From the NCBI RefSeq assembly GCF_022568815.1, contig NZ_JAKZHX010000022.1, positions 1-64,000 of the forward strand: DNA of 64,000 bases, read 5' to 3'. Positions within the stretch are counted from its first letter, which is position 1. The number at the start of each line of letters is the position of its first letter. Below the pieces are notes generated by a model. That model ran no database searches, had not been told where the DNA came from, and was given only the letters and a program-made list of their open reading frames with translations. The translations under genes were made by a program, and so were the position numbers. Below, piece by piece: positions 52,001-60,772 of this stretch. The stretch comes from Undibacterium paludis (GTDB lineage Bacteria > Pseudomonadota > Gammaproteobacteria > Burkholderiales > Burkholderiaceae_D).

Positions 52001-52527
52001 CTTTGATGTTATCCCTGGCTCTGTTCAAATCCTGGGCGCTTCCTGAACTGCCATTCAAGGGTGGAGATACATCAACCTGTATCACATTACTTTATGCCAA
52101 AACACTTCAACCTGTATGCGATGGCCCCACCCCCTCACAGGTAATGGAGCCACAAGAAAAAAACGCAAAAACCTTCGTATTGGCCTACCTCATTGCCGAC
52201 AATCTCTTCATTATCGCTTACACGGGTTTGTTCATTTCAGGTTTTCTGCTGATACGGAATATACTGATTGCAGACCAAAGCCAGCTCAGGGCTTGGTTCA
52301 CGCCTGTAATGTGCTTAGTCCCTCTCGCGGGTGCAGCGATTGACTATGCTGAAAATTTCATATTGATGATCGCCGTGGATAATCCTGTTGAAAAGATCAG
52401 CTACCACATCATGCTGGCGCACCCGTTTGCCGCACTCAAGTTCCAGGTCGCTGGAGTAAATGCAGCCATACTGCTCTCCCTGGGTCTGATCACCTGGATT
52501 ATGGTGTATAGAGAAAAAAAGAAGTAG
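49003..52527 (+). CDS. Polytopic membrane patatin-like phospholipase
   Basis: A 1174-residue protein. The N-terminal patatin half has the glycine-rich oxyanion loop GGGIRSA (57-63) and the nucleophile elbow STVSGGGYIG (Ser89, with Thr where the first Gly of GxSxG is usual). About ten transmembrane helices follow (about 155-480), then a soluble part, another helix (about 555), and the second patatin half with the catalytic Asp785 in SDGGHFDNTG. Four more helices close the protein (about 1000-1165), after a Lys-rich segment from a short DNA repeat. The dyad is thus separated by almost 700 residues. It should cleave membrane lipids. GAGG precedes the ATG. Confidence 0.85.
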   Translation: MTSDNASTDDKQGSGENAQDAVYFATVQSSEQTSLGLDESTFFLGKKPQSVGLALSGGGIRSATFNLGILQALASKGKLASFDYLSTVSGGGYIGSWLTAWIHRSSLANVQAELTKVGSSHEKSLSNQEPPQVNWLRRYSNYLTPQVGLLSADSLTMISIWLRNVTLNLIIILAFFSFLFLLPKLMMPVVEALVKDYRPALGIAAAWGGIFFMPTVMMLNFQYAENTSGEKKSWFTTTNGVALTVLLPATFAGLAGSIWLFGTAGSPPETRLFICLLATFFLLMWAIWLLIVIYKFFPKCPSWKEIRQYVFEAFIFVMAGGISLAVAAGVLAYAKDLFIFADDTHLYAALITFGPTAFLVTFGFTGSIFVGLVGRVYFERTREWWSRMNAWLITIGLVWFVLTSCSFYVAALAEWLVLEIGIWGKTALSAGWLASLYGVFFSPKKEPGSESDRMRVKLLSSVAGVIFSVGLVIAIAFLTELALTKSAGIEKSHVPTSHGTSKINVDLSGQHITINSQIKANEEKNTSPTVFVNAHFDELKQLLELKLGPTNYLPIAALFSLLVLLLFGWRVDVNKFSLHNMYKNRLIRCYLGASNPSRHAHPFTGLDDKDDIALTAMIKKEGDQQKEVIQRPIHIINTTLNLTQGDNMAWQERKAASFFLTPAYCGYELGKTQGETTHPSNSTSQPHPGFRTTNGYAKADLEEHGFSLGMAMATSGAAASPNMGKASSPVLAFVMTLLNIRLGRWSPNPAKNKWKHPGPRFGLFSLLQELFGYSNEESSFVCLSDGGHFDNTGIYELVRRRCAVIWIVDAAADPDRGFEVLAKAIRQCRIDFGVEISLNLTTLRGTDKNLPETAFCKGDIIYGGGWENGQIIYIKPTVCHQQTEPVDILDYKQRNPSFPQETTVDQFFGESQFESYRRLGLHIGTNCISAFGNTLPDVALKAYTEENKTDKAAQNSTTKFSWTSFWREIKSKIKSQIKIKTKTENSSWTWFWRFASATLALMLSLALFKSWALPELPFKGGDTSTCITLLYAKTLQPVCDGPTPSQVMEPQEKNAKTFVLAYLIADNLFIIAYTGLFISGFLLIRNILIADQSQLRAWFTPVMCLVPLAGAAIDYAENFILMIAVDNPVEKISYHIMLAHPFAALKFQVAGVNAAILLSLGLITWIMVYREKKK

Positions 52528-52575
52528 ATTGAACTGACGTCACGTACTGAACAGATGTGACGGCCAGAAAAACAC

Positions 52576-52606
52576 GCGGAGTCCGCCGCCCCAAAGCGGA
52601 CTCCGC
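52576..52606. terminator. Hairpin between convergent patatin and chemoreceptor genes
   Basis: A perfect 11-bp stem, GCGGAGTCCGC (52576-52586) with GCGGACTCCGC (52596-52606), and a nine-base loop. No T-run follows on either strand, so it may stall transcription or protect mRNA ends rather than act as a classic terminator. Confidence 0.55.
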
Positions 52607-52664
52607 ACTAACTGCGTCATCAGGAAAATAGGCCAGCCTCCTAAAAAAAGATCATCGGCGGATG

Positions 52665-54617
52665 TTAAAACTCATCCCACTCATCATCCGCCTTGCTGGC
52701 CGCCTTGGGTGCCGCTACTCGCGGAGCTGGTTTTGATACAGGCTTGGGAACAGGTTTAGGGGCTGGTGCAATCCGTGTTGTGCTTGGCTGGGGTTTGCTG
52801 GCGGCAGCCTGGGCATCATCAAGCTTGAACATGCTGATGATCTGCGACAGGTGTTCTGCCTGTTCCTGCAGGCTTTCGGCAGCAGCGGCGGCCTGTTCGA
52901 CCAGGGCGGCGTTTTGCTGGGTCATTTCGTCCATCTGGGTGACGGCGTGATTGACTTCTTCTATGCCTGAGCTTTGTTCCTGGCTGGCGGCGGTGATTTC
53001 GCTCATGATGTCGGCCACCTGTTTGACCGAGGTGACGATCTGGTCCATGGTCTGCCCGGCATCGTCAACCAGTCTGGCGCCGGAATCGACCTTGACGACG
53101 GAATCATCAATCAGCGCCTTGATTTCTTTGGCGGCCGTGGCCGAGCGTTGCGCCAGGTTGCGTACTTCGCTGGCGACGACGGCAAAGCCGCGCCCCTGCT
53201 CACCAGCCCTGGCAGCTTCGACGGCGGCATTCAGGGCCAGGATATTGGTCTGGAAGGCGATACCGTCGATGACGCTGATGATGTCGACGATCTTGCGTGA
53301 ACTATCCTTGATCGAATCCATGGTGGTGACGACCTGCGACACCACTTCGCCACCCTTGCCCGCCACGGTGGCGGCAGAGGCCGCAAGCTGGTTGGCCTGG
53401 CGTGCATTGTCAGCATTTTGCCTGACGGTAGAGGTCAGTTCTTCCATCGAGCTGGCGGTTTCTTCCAGTGAGCTGGCCTGGCTCTCGGTGCGAGCAGAGA
53501 GGTCGGCATTGCCGGCGGCAATCTCGCCTGATGCCAGCCTGACAGAACCGCTGGTGGCGCGTATATCGACCAGCACCGAGGCGATCTTGTCGACAAAGCG
53601 GTTGAAGGCGGCGCTGATCTGCGCCAGTTCGTCACTGCCGTCACCGGCCAGGCGGCGCGTCAGGTCGCCTTCGCCGGTGGCGATATCGGCCATGGCGTCG
53701 CGCACCAGTTGCAGCCGCTTGAGTGCCTGCGACACCAGTGCGGTCAGTACAACAGCGGCCAGGGCCACCACCAGGATGGCGGTGACGGCGGATGCGGTCA
53801 GCATGGCCGTCAGCGCCTGGGTGGCTTCTGCCCTGTCAAGCACGGTGGCGAGCAGCCAGTCAGTGCCGCTGATTTTGGTGACGAACAGCATGCCTTCGCG
53901 CCCGCCCAGGTGCACGGTGCTGCTTTGCTTGGATGCTTCTGTGCTACTCAGCAACTGCGTGGTCAGGCTGGCGTCGAGGTCACTCAGGGGTTTCAGAGTC
54001 AACTTTTGGTCAGGGTGGGCGATGATCTTGCCGCTGCCATCGAGCAAAAAGGCATAACTGGCCGGGGTCGGCTTGATCGAGGCGACATTGCTGGTAACCG
54101 CATCAAGCATGACGTCGGCCGCCGCTACGGCGCTGATGCTGCCCTTGGCGCCGATGGGGTCAGCAAAGGTGACCACCAGCTTGCCGGTGCTGGCGCCGAT
54201 ATACGGTGCGGTGATGATGGGGCCGCCCGCTTCGCTGGCCTTGATATACCAGGGCCTGGCGGTCGGGTCATAGTCTGCCGCCCGTTTGCGGTCTTGTGAA
54301 AAGACTGCATGCTTGTCGGCAAACCCGATATAGGCCATGTCAAAGCTGCCAGCCACTTCACCGGCCTTGATGGCGCCCAGCGGCTCTGGCAATTCTGCCG
54401 CCAGCTTTAACGAAGCCACCGCCGCCTGCTTGGACTTGACCCACTCGGTAATCGCGCTGGCATGGCTTTCAGACAGCTGGAACAACTGGCTGTTGAGCGC
54501 CTCCATGGTGCGCGAGCGGGTAGTAAAGAAGTTCGCCACCACCATGGCCAGCATGGCGATCACGACGATGGAGACACAAATACTGATCAGCTTCCTGCGT
54601 AGCGACGAAAAAAACAT
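52665..54617 (-). CDS. Methyl-accepting chemotaxis receptor with CheR-docking-like tail
   Basis: A 650-residue receptor from the ATG at 54617, preceded by GGGAG. Order: transmembrane helix (about 10-32), periplasmic Cache domain (about 35-270), second helix (about 278-300), HAMP (about 300-355), and the cytoplasmic signalling domain with methylation helices and the hairpin tip [38 protein letters not shown] Pro/Ala/Lys-rich linker of about 40 residues ends in DEWDEF, like the NWETF pentapeptide that tethers CheR and CheB. The ligand is unknown; Cache domains often bind amino or organic acids. Confidence 0.93.
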   Translation of the reverse strand: MFFSSLRRKLISICVSIVVIAMLAMVVANFFTTRSRTMEALNSQLFQLSESHASAITEWVKSKQAAVASLKLAAELPEPLGAIKAGEVAGSFDMAYIGFADKHAVFSQDRKRAADYDPTARPWYIKASEAGGPIITAPYIGASTGKLVVTFADPIGAKGSISAVAAADVMLDAVTSNVASIKPTPASYAFLLDGSGKIIAHPDQKLTLKPLSDLDASLTTQLLSSTEASKQSSTVHLGGREGMLFVTKISGTDWLLATVLDRAEATQALTAMLTASAVTAILVVALAAVVLTALVSQALKRLQLVRDAMADIATGEGDLTRRLAGDGSDELAQISAAFNRFVDKIASVLVDIRATSGSVRLASGEIAAGNADLSARTESQASSLEETASSMEELTSTVRQNADNARQANQLAASAATVAGKGGEVVSQVVTTMDSIKDSSRKIVDIISVIDGIAFQTNILALNAAVEAARAGEQGRGFAVVASEVRNLAQRSATAAKEIKALIDDSVVKVDSGARLVDDAGQTMDQIVTSVKQVADIMSEITAASQEQSSGIEEVNHAVTQMDEMTQQNAALVEQAAAAAESLQEQAEHLSQIISMFKLDDAQAAASKPQPSTTRIAPAPKPVPKPVSKPAPRVAAPKAASKADDEWDEF

Positions 54618-54964
54618 ACCAGTTCTCCCATGCTTGGTCAAAGGTGGAAAATGTAGCAGTAAAGTCTGGAACGGCGGACGACAGCAAACAACGGCAAAAT
54701 CATTATACGGGCGAGAAATCAGGCCAGGAGTTGCAAATTAGCCACAATTTCCCCTTCCCTTTTGCGTTACTGCGCGCATTTTCGTTGTTTGGCGATTACG
54801 CTTGCACCATTCTGCCTGATGACTGTGCTGTCACCCAAAAAAATCTACCCCTGCGCCATGATGCCACCAGGCAAGTGCGGGCATTTGTAAAATGTTGAAA
54901 CATCCTTACAAGAATTTGGTTCGCTCGTGCACTATGATTAAAATTATCCTTATCTATCAATGAC
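54618..54964. other. Divergent promoter interval
   Basis: Lies between the chemoreceptor and the RDD gene. AT-rich sequence near 54930-54960 is a plausible promoter for the RDD gene. No gene or hairpin of note. Confidence 0.45.
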
Positions 54965-55012
54965 TTGAACCGTCGAACCACCGAACCCTCGAACCATTAA
55001 ATCATCGAACCA
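54965..55012. repeat. Six octamer repeats abutting a start codon
   Basis: Six consecutive 8-base units with consensus TCGAACCA run from 54965 to 55012; units 2, 4 and 6 are exact, units 1 and 3 differ at two bases each and unit 5 at three. The A of the final unit is the first base of the next gene's ATG. The repeats occupy the place where a ribosome binding site should be, and none is visible. Confidence 0.8.
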
Positions 55013-55590
55013 TGAATGCACTGACTGCCCCCATGCCGCAAAGCTATCTCGCCAAAGAGACAGCGGAACTGCTCCGTATAGGCATACAGCCAACCCTGGG
55101 TGATGAGGACTATGCCGAGATCGAGGACATCCTGTCCCGACGCGGCGTCGACCTGACCGCCTTGCGGGCGCAACGTGAGCAGTATGCGAAGCTGCTTGCT
55201 CATGGCGTCGACAAGGCCAGGGCCGGCCTGTACCGCCGCGCCATGGCGGCGCTGATTGACACCATCGGCATTGCCGTCATCCTGGCGGTGTCGGCCCTGG
55301 TGATCACGGTGTTCATGCCCACTCTGTTCAAGCAGACCAATCGCGTGCTGGTCATCCTGCTCTTCACTTACCTCCTGCTCAAGGATGGCTTTAGCGGCCA
55401 GAGCCTGGGCAAGCACATCATGCATATCCGCGTGGTGGACGCCCAGACCGAACAGCCATGCAACCTGCCGCAATCACTGTTGCGCAATCTGATGGTGCTG
55501 ACGATGATAGACTGGATCTTCCTCCTCGGTCGCAGCCAGCTGCGCATGGGCGACATGCTGGCCAAGACCAAGGTCGTGCGGGTGATGTAA
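55012..55590 (+). CDS. RDD-family membrane protein
   Basis: A 192-residue protein. The first 75 residues are soluble and charged. The RDD domain follows (about 75-190): LYRRAMAALIDTIGIAVIL with the Arg and the Asp that name the family, a second helix VLVILLFTYLLLKDG, then SGQSLGKHIMHIRVVD and a last helix-like stretch with RMGDMLAKTKVV. The function of RDD proteins is mostly unknown; some are linked to ion transport. The octamer repeat ends in its start codon. Confidence 0.85.
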   Translation: MNALTAPMPQSYLAKETAELLRIGIQPTLGDEDYAEIEDILSRRGVDLTALRAQREQYAKLLAHGVDKARAGLYRRAMAALIDTIGIAVILAVSALVITVFMPTLFKQTNRVLVILLFTYLLLKDGFSGQSLGKHIMHIRVVDAQTEQPCNLPQSLLRNLMVLTMIDWIFLLGRSQLRMGDMLAKTKVVRVM

Positions 55591-55644
55591 GGTTAAGCGC
55601 AATCCCACCGCCATTCATCATCACCCCGTTCATTATCATCTCGT

Positions 55645-55751
55645 AGCTTGGGCTAAAGCTTTATCAGCCCAACCCCAGGCGCAGGCGCAGGCGCATCCAC
55701 ATCATTGTACGATTGAATCCTTATTGCGCAAGCCTTCGCGGCTAAAGCCGC
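55645..55751. repeat. Cluster of short dispersed repeats
   Basis: A TTGGGCT-N11-AGCCCAA hairpin (55648-55672) belongs to the element family at 7784. It is followed by short GGCGCA tandem units (about 55678-55695) and a GCGGCTAAAGCCGC hairpin (55738-55751). The cluster lies between the RDD gene and the convergent DUF4214 gene. Confidence 0.65.
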
Positions 55752-55790
55752 TCCTGCATGGGTATTACCGGGGCCTGCCCGCCGCCACTG

Positions 55791-57530
55791 TTACAGGAAA
55801 TTGGTCGCATCAAAGCCAACGAGGCTCAGGTTGTTGACGTTTTTGAGTGTCCCCACCAGCACCACTTCATCGGGCGTGATGTTGGTCACGTCCAACTGAT
55901 TGATGACATACCAGATGCTGGCGTCACCGATGATGTCCGCCGTGATCACCACCATCTTGCTGGCCACCGTGGGCGCAGCAAACGCCTTGCCCGCGCCAAA
56001 CAGCGCCGCGATCTTGGTCGTGTCCAGGTTATTGCCCTGCACGGTCAGCACGTCGCCATTGGTCCAGGCCTTGGGCGTCGTGGCAGCGGCATTGACGGCG
56101 GCGATATGGGTCGTGCCGGTCTTGTTCAGAAAGGCAGAAAAATTCAGCACGTCGCCGCCCTTGCCTATGGTGTAGCCATAGATGGTGTCGAGGCCGTTGG
56201 CTACCGGCGTCATGCCAAAGACAAAGGTATCGACGGCGCTGCCGCCCTGCATGGTATCGTTGCCGCCACCGCCATCAAAAAAATTCGGGTAGGACGAACC
56301 GATCAGCATATTGTTGGCCGCATCGCCCTTGATGGTGGTCGTCACCGTCACCTTGCTGCCGCCGGTTGTGGTGGTCGATGTCGTCGCCGGTGCGACCGAG
56401 CTCAGGTCCACATGGTCCACCTGCTTGATGTCGCCACTGAGCAGGGCCAGCGGCTTGCTGTCCAGGGTCAGCAAATCACTGTTCAGGTCCACCAGCAGCG
56501 GTGTGGTCAGTGCGCCCTTGCCGCCCAGCACATGGCCGGTTTCATTGAGGGGGATGTCAATATAGTTGATCTGCAAGTCTGATTTGGTGGCATTGAGAAT
56601 ATTGGCCGCCTTGCCGCCGGTAAAGGCCGTGTTGTCCAGCGTCACCGTCAGGTTGCTGACATTGTTGGCGCTGGCATGGGCCGTGGCGGTGCCGATCAGT
56701 GTCAGCGTCGCCGTCGTATCGGTAGTCTTGGTCAGGCTGGCGGTCAGACCGGTGGGGGTATTGGTGATCTTGCCCAGGGTCGCACCGACATTGCCCTTGA
56801 AGGTGTCGCCAGTCAGGGTCAGCACGATGTTGTTGGCGATGGTGCCGTCGTTCAACTGCTTTTCATTGAAGGACGGCGCTGAATAAGAAATGTTGCCAAA
56901 GGTCTGGGTCACTTCTGACGCTGCCGCCACCTTGAGCACCAGTTGCTCGACATTGGTGGGCGCTGCCGCTGCTTCGGCGGCGGTGGGCATGCGCCCCAGC
57001 AGCGTGGTATAGACCACGCTGGCATAGACCTTGGTGGAAGCAGATATCTTGAATTCCGGCGACTGGGCAAACTGGTTGACGATCTCGCCGCGCGCCATGC
57101 CGTTGTTCATCTGCTCTACCCAGTAATCACGGCCCGCTGTGTCAGCAGCACGGCCAAGCACGTTTTTATAGATCAGGTCCAGAAACTGGGTATTGCTGAG
57201 ATTGGCCCCATACTTGGAGACAAATTCCTCCGACTGGGCAAACACCTGGGCAATCTGGCTGTTGCTGCCACCGTTCCTGTGCACGCCCATCCAGAAGGTG
57301 AAGCCGTCGGTGTCGGGGATGCGGTTAAAGGCAGCCAAGTAGAGGCGCACAATCTGCTCTGCCACCGGGCTGTATTCAGGGGCAATCAGAAAACTGTATT
57401 CGACACCAGCGCGTGTCAGCAGACCAGAGTCGATGCGGGACGCATACTGGTCCACCAACTGCTGGTCGGGTTGCCTGTCCCATAATATCTGGAACAGGCC
57501 AGTGACAAATTCCTTGTTCGTTTTAGCCAT
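55791..57530 (-). CDS. DUF4214 protein with C-terminal RTX-like repeats
   Basis: A 579-residue protein from the ATG at 57530, with AGGTG six bases upstream. No Sec signal. Two DUF4214-type units come first (about 1-185: FQILWDRQPDQQLVDQYASR, FNRIPDTDGFTFWMGV, LIYKNVLGRAADTAGRDYW, QFAQSPEFKISA). A Thr-rich beta region (about 215-420) follows, then one RTX-type segment (NNMLIGSSYPNFFDGGGGNDTMQGGSAVDTFVF) and a C-terminal DUF-like part. Domain order is the reverse of the relative at 28262-29752. Export by a type I system and a surface role are likely but not shown here. Confidence 0.8.
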   Translation of the reverse strand: MAKTNKEFVTGLFQILWDRQPDQQLVDQYASRIDSGLLTRAGVEYSFLIAPEYSPVAEQIVRLYLAAFNRIPDTDGFTFWMGVHRNGGSNSQIAQVFAQSEEFVSKYGANLSNTQFLDLIYKNVLGRAADTAGRDYWVEQMNNGMARGEIVNQFAQSPEFKISASTKVYASVVYTTLLGRMPTAAEAAAAPTNVEQLVLKVAAASEVTQTFGNISYSAPSFNEKQLNDGTIANNIVLTLTGDTFKGNVGATLGKITNTPTGLTASLTKTTDTTATLTLIGTATAHASANNVSNLTVTLDNTAFTGGKAANILNATKSDLQINYIDIPLNETGHVLGGKGALTTPLLVDLNSDLLTLDSKPLALLSGDIKQVDHVDLSSVAPATTSTTTTGGSKVTVTTTIKGDAANNMLIGSSYPNFFDGGGGNDTMQGGSAVDTFVFGMTPVANGLDTIYGYTIGKGGDVLNFSAFLNKTGTTHIAAVNAAATTPKAWTNGDVLTVQGNNLDTTKIAALFGAGKAFAAPTVASKMVVITADIIGDASIWYVINQLDVTNITPDEVVLVGTLKNVNNLSLVGFDATNFL

Positions 57531-57891
57531 TATTACACCTGCGCTGGTTTGCGGCACACATTGCAGCAAATGTTCATAGAGGAAACATCAAGCCTGCCTT
57601 GGTTTACGGCAAATTTTCTCAAAGTTTCAGTCTCACGGCGACCAATTAGCTGCCAATATGCCTTGATAAGCCCCACCAATACATGCCCTTCCCGGCACTT
57701 GACCAATAGCAAATACCTGACTTGCCAGACGGCAAAAGCCTGATTGAAGCAGTATATGCCAAAACATTTGCACACAATTCACACAACAGGGGCGAAAAAG
57801 CCCGTCAATTCTATTTAGTTATGATCTGACAATTGATAAAATAAAAACTATGCATTATCCAGGCTTTTTCATTCACCATGAAGGAGGCAAC
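57531..57891. other. Divergent intergenic interval
   Basis: An 80-codon minus-strand ORF (57533-57775) abuts the DUF4214 gene but has no family resemblance. The stretch near 57800-57860 is AT-rich and likely a promoter for the plus-strand gene. Confidence 0.45.
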
Positions 57892-58413
57892 ATGCAGCAA
57901 AGCAACAGGCTGACGTTCAAACCGGCAGCTGACTTCATTGCCCGCACCATCTTGCTGCATGTCCTCAGCTACCTGGTCATCGGCGCCATCTCTTATCGCC
58001 CGTATGCCTACCGCATGTGGGAAGGTGATCATGCCGTGCCGGGTCTGCGCGATCCGCGCGGCCAGTTTGTCCAGACCTGGATTTTACCGGCCCAGCTATT
58101 GCGTGGCATACTGCATGGCCTTGTCTTCCTGCCGTTGCGGCAAAGTCTGCTCAAGCAGGGCAAATGGGGCGGCCTGATCCTGGCCGCCACCCTGGTCTTT
58201 ATCGGTGCGGTCGGCGGCATCAATGGCGCGATGGAAGCCCTGGTTTACACCACTGGCTTCAATCTTGAATTATTCTTCACGCACTTTCCTGAAATTGTCG
58301 TCCAGACCCTGCTGTTTGCCTGCCTGCTGCTGGCCTGGGAAGCGCGCATAGACAGGAAGAACCTGCAAGCTCAGTCTGCCACTCCTGCGCAGGCTGCAAT
58401 GAATAAAAGCTGA
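57892..58413 (+). CDS. Hypothetical inner-membrane protein
   Basis: A 173-residue protein; the ATG at 57892 has AAGGAGG five bases upstream, better than the one 42 bases earlier. About four hydrophobic segments are visible (about 15-35, 65-85, 93-118 and 128-150). No family recognised. It ends 13 bases before the nucleosidase gene and is probably in the same transcript. Confidence 0.7.
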   Translation: MQQSNRLTFKPAADFIARTILLHVLSYLVIGAISYRPYAYRMWEGDHAVPGLRDPRGQFVQTWILPAQLLRGILHGLVFLPLRQSLLKQGKWGGLILAATLVFIGAVGGINGAMEALVYTTGFNLELFFTHFPEIVVQTLLFACLLLAWEARIDRKNLQAQSATPAQAAMNKS

Positions 58414-58426
58414 TTTGGACCCTATC

Positions 58427-59059
58427 ATGAAAATCGTCGTCCTCTTTCCTACCCAGACTGAAGCCAGGCTGTTCCAGCGTGATGATGTCATCAGCATCAT
58501 CTGCGGTGTCGGCCTCACGGCTGCGGCCCACGCCACCCTCAGCGCCATCTACGAGCATGAGCCGGACATGCTCATCATGGCCGGCATTGCCGGCGCCTAC
58601 CCGCATTCCAGCTTCAAGATCGGTGACGTGGCCCTGGTAGAAAGCGAAGTCGAAGGCGACCTCGGTTTTTTCACCCCCGATGGTTTCACCCACCTGGCCC
58701 ACCTGCCCATCGATATGGAATTTGAACGCAGGCATACACTCACCTGTCCCTGGCTGCCCGCCGACAACACCGGCACCGGCCTGCGACTGGCGCGCAGCAT
58801 GAGCCTCAACGCCGCCATGGCCCACTACGTCGACACCGAATTTGTCGACCTGGAAAACATGGAAGGCGCCGCCTTCTTCTACACCTGCCTCAAAGAAGAC
58901 CAGCCCTTCCTGGAACTGCGCGCCGTCTCCAATTTCGTCAATGTCGACAATGACGAATGGGACATGCAAGGCTCCATCAAAGCCATGACAACCGCCCTGA
59001 ATGACTTGATAGACCAGTTGATGACAGCTGATGAGCTGATTGACGAAGCCAATCAATAA
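58427..59059 (+). CDS. Nucleoside phosphorylase-family nucleosidase (MTAN/futalosine hydrolase-like)
   Basis: A 210-residue protein starting at the ATG at 58427. It has the family's CGVGLTAAAHATL loop, MAGIAGAYP and the ribose-binding VDLENMEGAAFF, where Met-Glu contacts the sugar. This marks hydrolases that release the base from adenosine-derived nucleosides. The VDLENMEGAAFF context is closest to futalosine hydrolase (MqnB), but no other menaquinone gene is nearby, so the substrate is open. The ribosome binding site is weak. Confidence 0.8.
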   Translation: MKIVVLFPTQTEARLFQRDDVISIICGVGLTAAAHATLSAIYEHEPDMLIMAGIAGAYPHSSFKIGDVALVESEVEGDLGFFTPDGFTHLAHLPIDMEFERRHTLTCPWLPADNTGTGLRLARSMSLNAAMAHYVDTEFVDLENMEGAAFFYTCLKEDQPFLELRAVSNFVNVDNDEWDMQGSIKAMTTALNDLIDQLMTADELIDEANQ

Positions 59060-59199
59060 AGCAACAATCACCCGTCAGCAATCACTCATTGACAATCACT
59101 CATGAACAATCACAGGCAGCACGCACCAGACGCCAACTTCGCATAGAACACCCTCATGCCCGGCAACTGATTTTTTTTAAAACGCATCTCACTTATTTC

Positions 59200-59832
59200 A
59201 TGAACGGCCCAGACCCAGGTAACAAACACCCCATGCAAGGCTTCCCGCAAGTCTGCTATATCAAAAACACCGTCAGCAATCCCAACATCATCATTGGCGA
59301 CTACACCTATTACGACGACCCCGAAGATGCAGAAAATTTCGAGCGCAATGTGCTCTACCATTTCCCCTTCATCGGCGACAAACTCATCATCGGCAAATTC
59401 TGCGCCATCGCCCGTGGCGCAAAATTCATCATGAACGGCGCCAACCACAGCATGTCCGGCATCTCCACCTACCCTTTCCAGATCTTCGGCAACGGCTGGG
59501 AAAAAATACCGATGGACTTCGACACCCTGCCCTACAAAGGCGACACCGTCATCGGCAACGATGTCTGGATAGGCTACGAAGCCCTCATCATGCCCGGCGT
59601 CAACATCGGCAACGGCGCCATCATCTCCTCACGCGCCGTCGTCACCAGCGACGTCCCACCCTACACCATCGTCGGCGGCAACCCCGCCAAGCCACTACGC
59701 AAACGCTTTACCGACGACATCATAGAAACCCTGGAACAAATCGCCTGGTGGGATTGGCCGGTAGAAAAGATATCACAGCATATCGGTGTGATTATTGCAG
59801 GGGATGTGGGGGCGTTGAAGGCTTGTGGGTAG
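59200..59832 (+). CDS. Vat-like xenobiotic O-acetyltransferase
   Basis: A 210-residue left-handed beta-helix acetyltransferase from the MNGPDP start; a TTG at 59089 would add 37 residues unlike the family. It matches Vat/CatB-type enzymes: NPNIIIGDYTYYDDPEDAENFE, FIGDKLIIGKFCAIARGAKFIMNGANHSMSG with catalytic His83, and hexapeptide repeats TVIGNDVWIGYEALIMPGVNIGNGAIISSRAVV. Such enzymes acetylate streptogramin A or chloramphenicol, but chromosomal members often have no proven drug target. Confidence 0.9.
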   Translation: MNGPDPGNKHPMQGFPQVCYIKNTVSNPNIIIGDYTYYDDPEDAENFERNVLYHFPFIGDKLIIGKFCAIARGAKFIMNGANHSMSGISTYPFQIFGNGWEKIPMDFDTLPYKGDTVIGNDVWIGYEALIMPGVNIGNGAIISSRAVVTSDVPPYTIVGGNPAKPLRKRFTDDIIETLEQIAWWDWPVEKISQHIGVIIAGDVGALKACG

Positions 59833-60046
59833 AAAAAAATGTGTTCGTCCGTAATCCGTAGATGCGATGAGCGAGGTGCAATCGCACGCATGGCAAGCGC
59901 TGATGACAGTTGCTATTTGTAACCGTTAAAAGCTGCGATTCAAAATTTTGCAAGCAGATGCGATTTGTCTTTCTGCTGTTGTTGATGATAGGTCCACTAT
60001 TATGGGGGTGCTTGTATGTTCTTTTTTACCTACAAACGTTGATTGG

Positions 60047-60666
60047 CGACTACAGGTCGGGGGTAGCCCGACAGCTACTCACTTTTCTTGTCTCGCCAAG
60101 AAAAGTAAGCCAAAGAAGGCGCCCCAGGCGTAGCCGCCCCCTAAAGGGGGTTCCCGGTTGTGCAGTACAAAAAATGGGAAGATCCGAAAACTCGCTGCGC
60201 TCAAACATCGGCTCTTCTTGATCCATTTTCTGTACCGCACAACCGGCGTCTACACATGGGAACAGCGAAAGTCAAAGACAACTGCAACTGCAACTGCAAC
60301 TGCAACTGCAACTGCAACTGCAACTGCAACTGCAACTGCAGAGTCTCGTTGATTAACCTTATCCAAGGCAATTTGAATCGCCGCTGTAGTGACGTTGCTT
60401 TTGACTTTGGGGCTGTTTTTGAATTTGGGGTCGCTTTTGATCTTTGCCCTTCCGATGTGTCGATGCCTTTGCTGCTAGGCAGAAAATGGAAAAAGAAAGG
60501 CCGATGTTTGAGCCGCAGGCGAGTTTTCGGACTTTCCCATTTTTTGACTTGCTGCAAAGGGAACCCCCGCAGGGGGCAGCGACGCCTCGGTCGCCTTCTT
60601 TGGCTTACTTTTCTTGGCGAGACAAGAAAAGTGAGTAGCTGTCGGGCTACCCCCGACCTGTAGTCG
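60047..60666. repeat. Large inverted repeat with 75-bp identical arms
   Basis: The left arm (60047-60121) and right arm (60592-60666) are exact complements over 75 bases, with weaker similarity further in and out. Each arm itself contains an ACTTTTCTTG-N6-CAAGAAAAGT-type hairpin. Segments of this kind are scattered in many Burkholderiales and Xanthomonadales genomes. No transposase is encoded. Confidence 0.88.
60279..60338. repeat. Tandem hexamer (CAACTG)x10
   Basis: Ten perfect CAACTG units without a mismatch, inside the large inverted repeat. Being a multiple of three, changes in copy number would not shift any frame. No gene runs through it with other support. Confidence 0.95.
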
Positions 60667-60736
60667 TCAAATAACGTATGCAGGTAAAAAAAGACTTAAC
60701 ATGCACAATACCGGTAAGGCAATTTTCAGGCCAAAA

Positions 60737-60762
60737 GTTGGGCTGATGATGCCTAGCCCAAC
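60737..60762. repeat. GTTGGGCT hairpin
   Basis: GTTGGGCT (60737-60744) pairs with AGCCCAAC (60755-60762), followed by CTACGA, as in the elements near 7784 and 55648. Confidence 0.75.
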
Positions 60763-60772
60763 CTACGAAGCT

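Noticed and set aside
52576-52606. Classic rho-independent terminator
   Set aside because: The stem is strong but no T-run follows on either strand, so it is listed only as a hairpin.
57533-57775. 80-codon minus-strand ORF upstream of the DUF4214 gene
   Set aside because: No recognisable domain and no start signal; it overlaps the promoter region.
60160-60663. ORF with an Asn-Cys dipeptide repeat
   Set aside because: The repeat is the CAACTG tract in translation; the rest is inverted-repeat DNA and there is no ribosome binding site.
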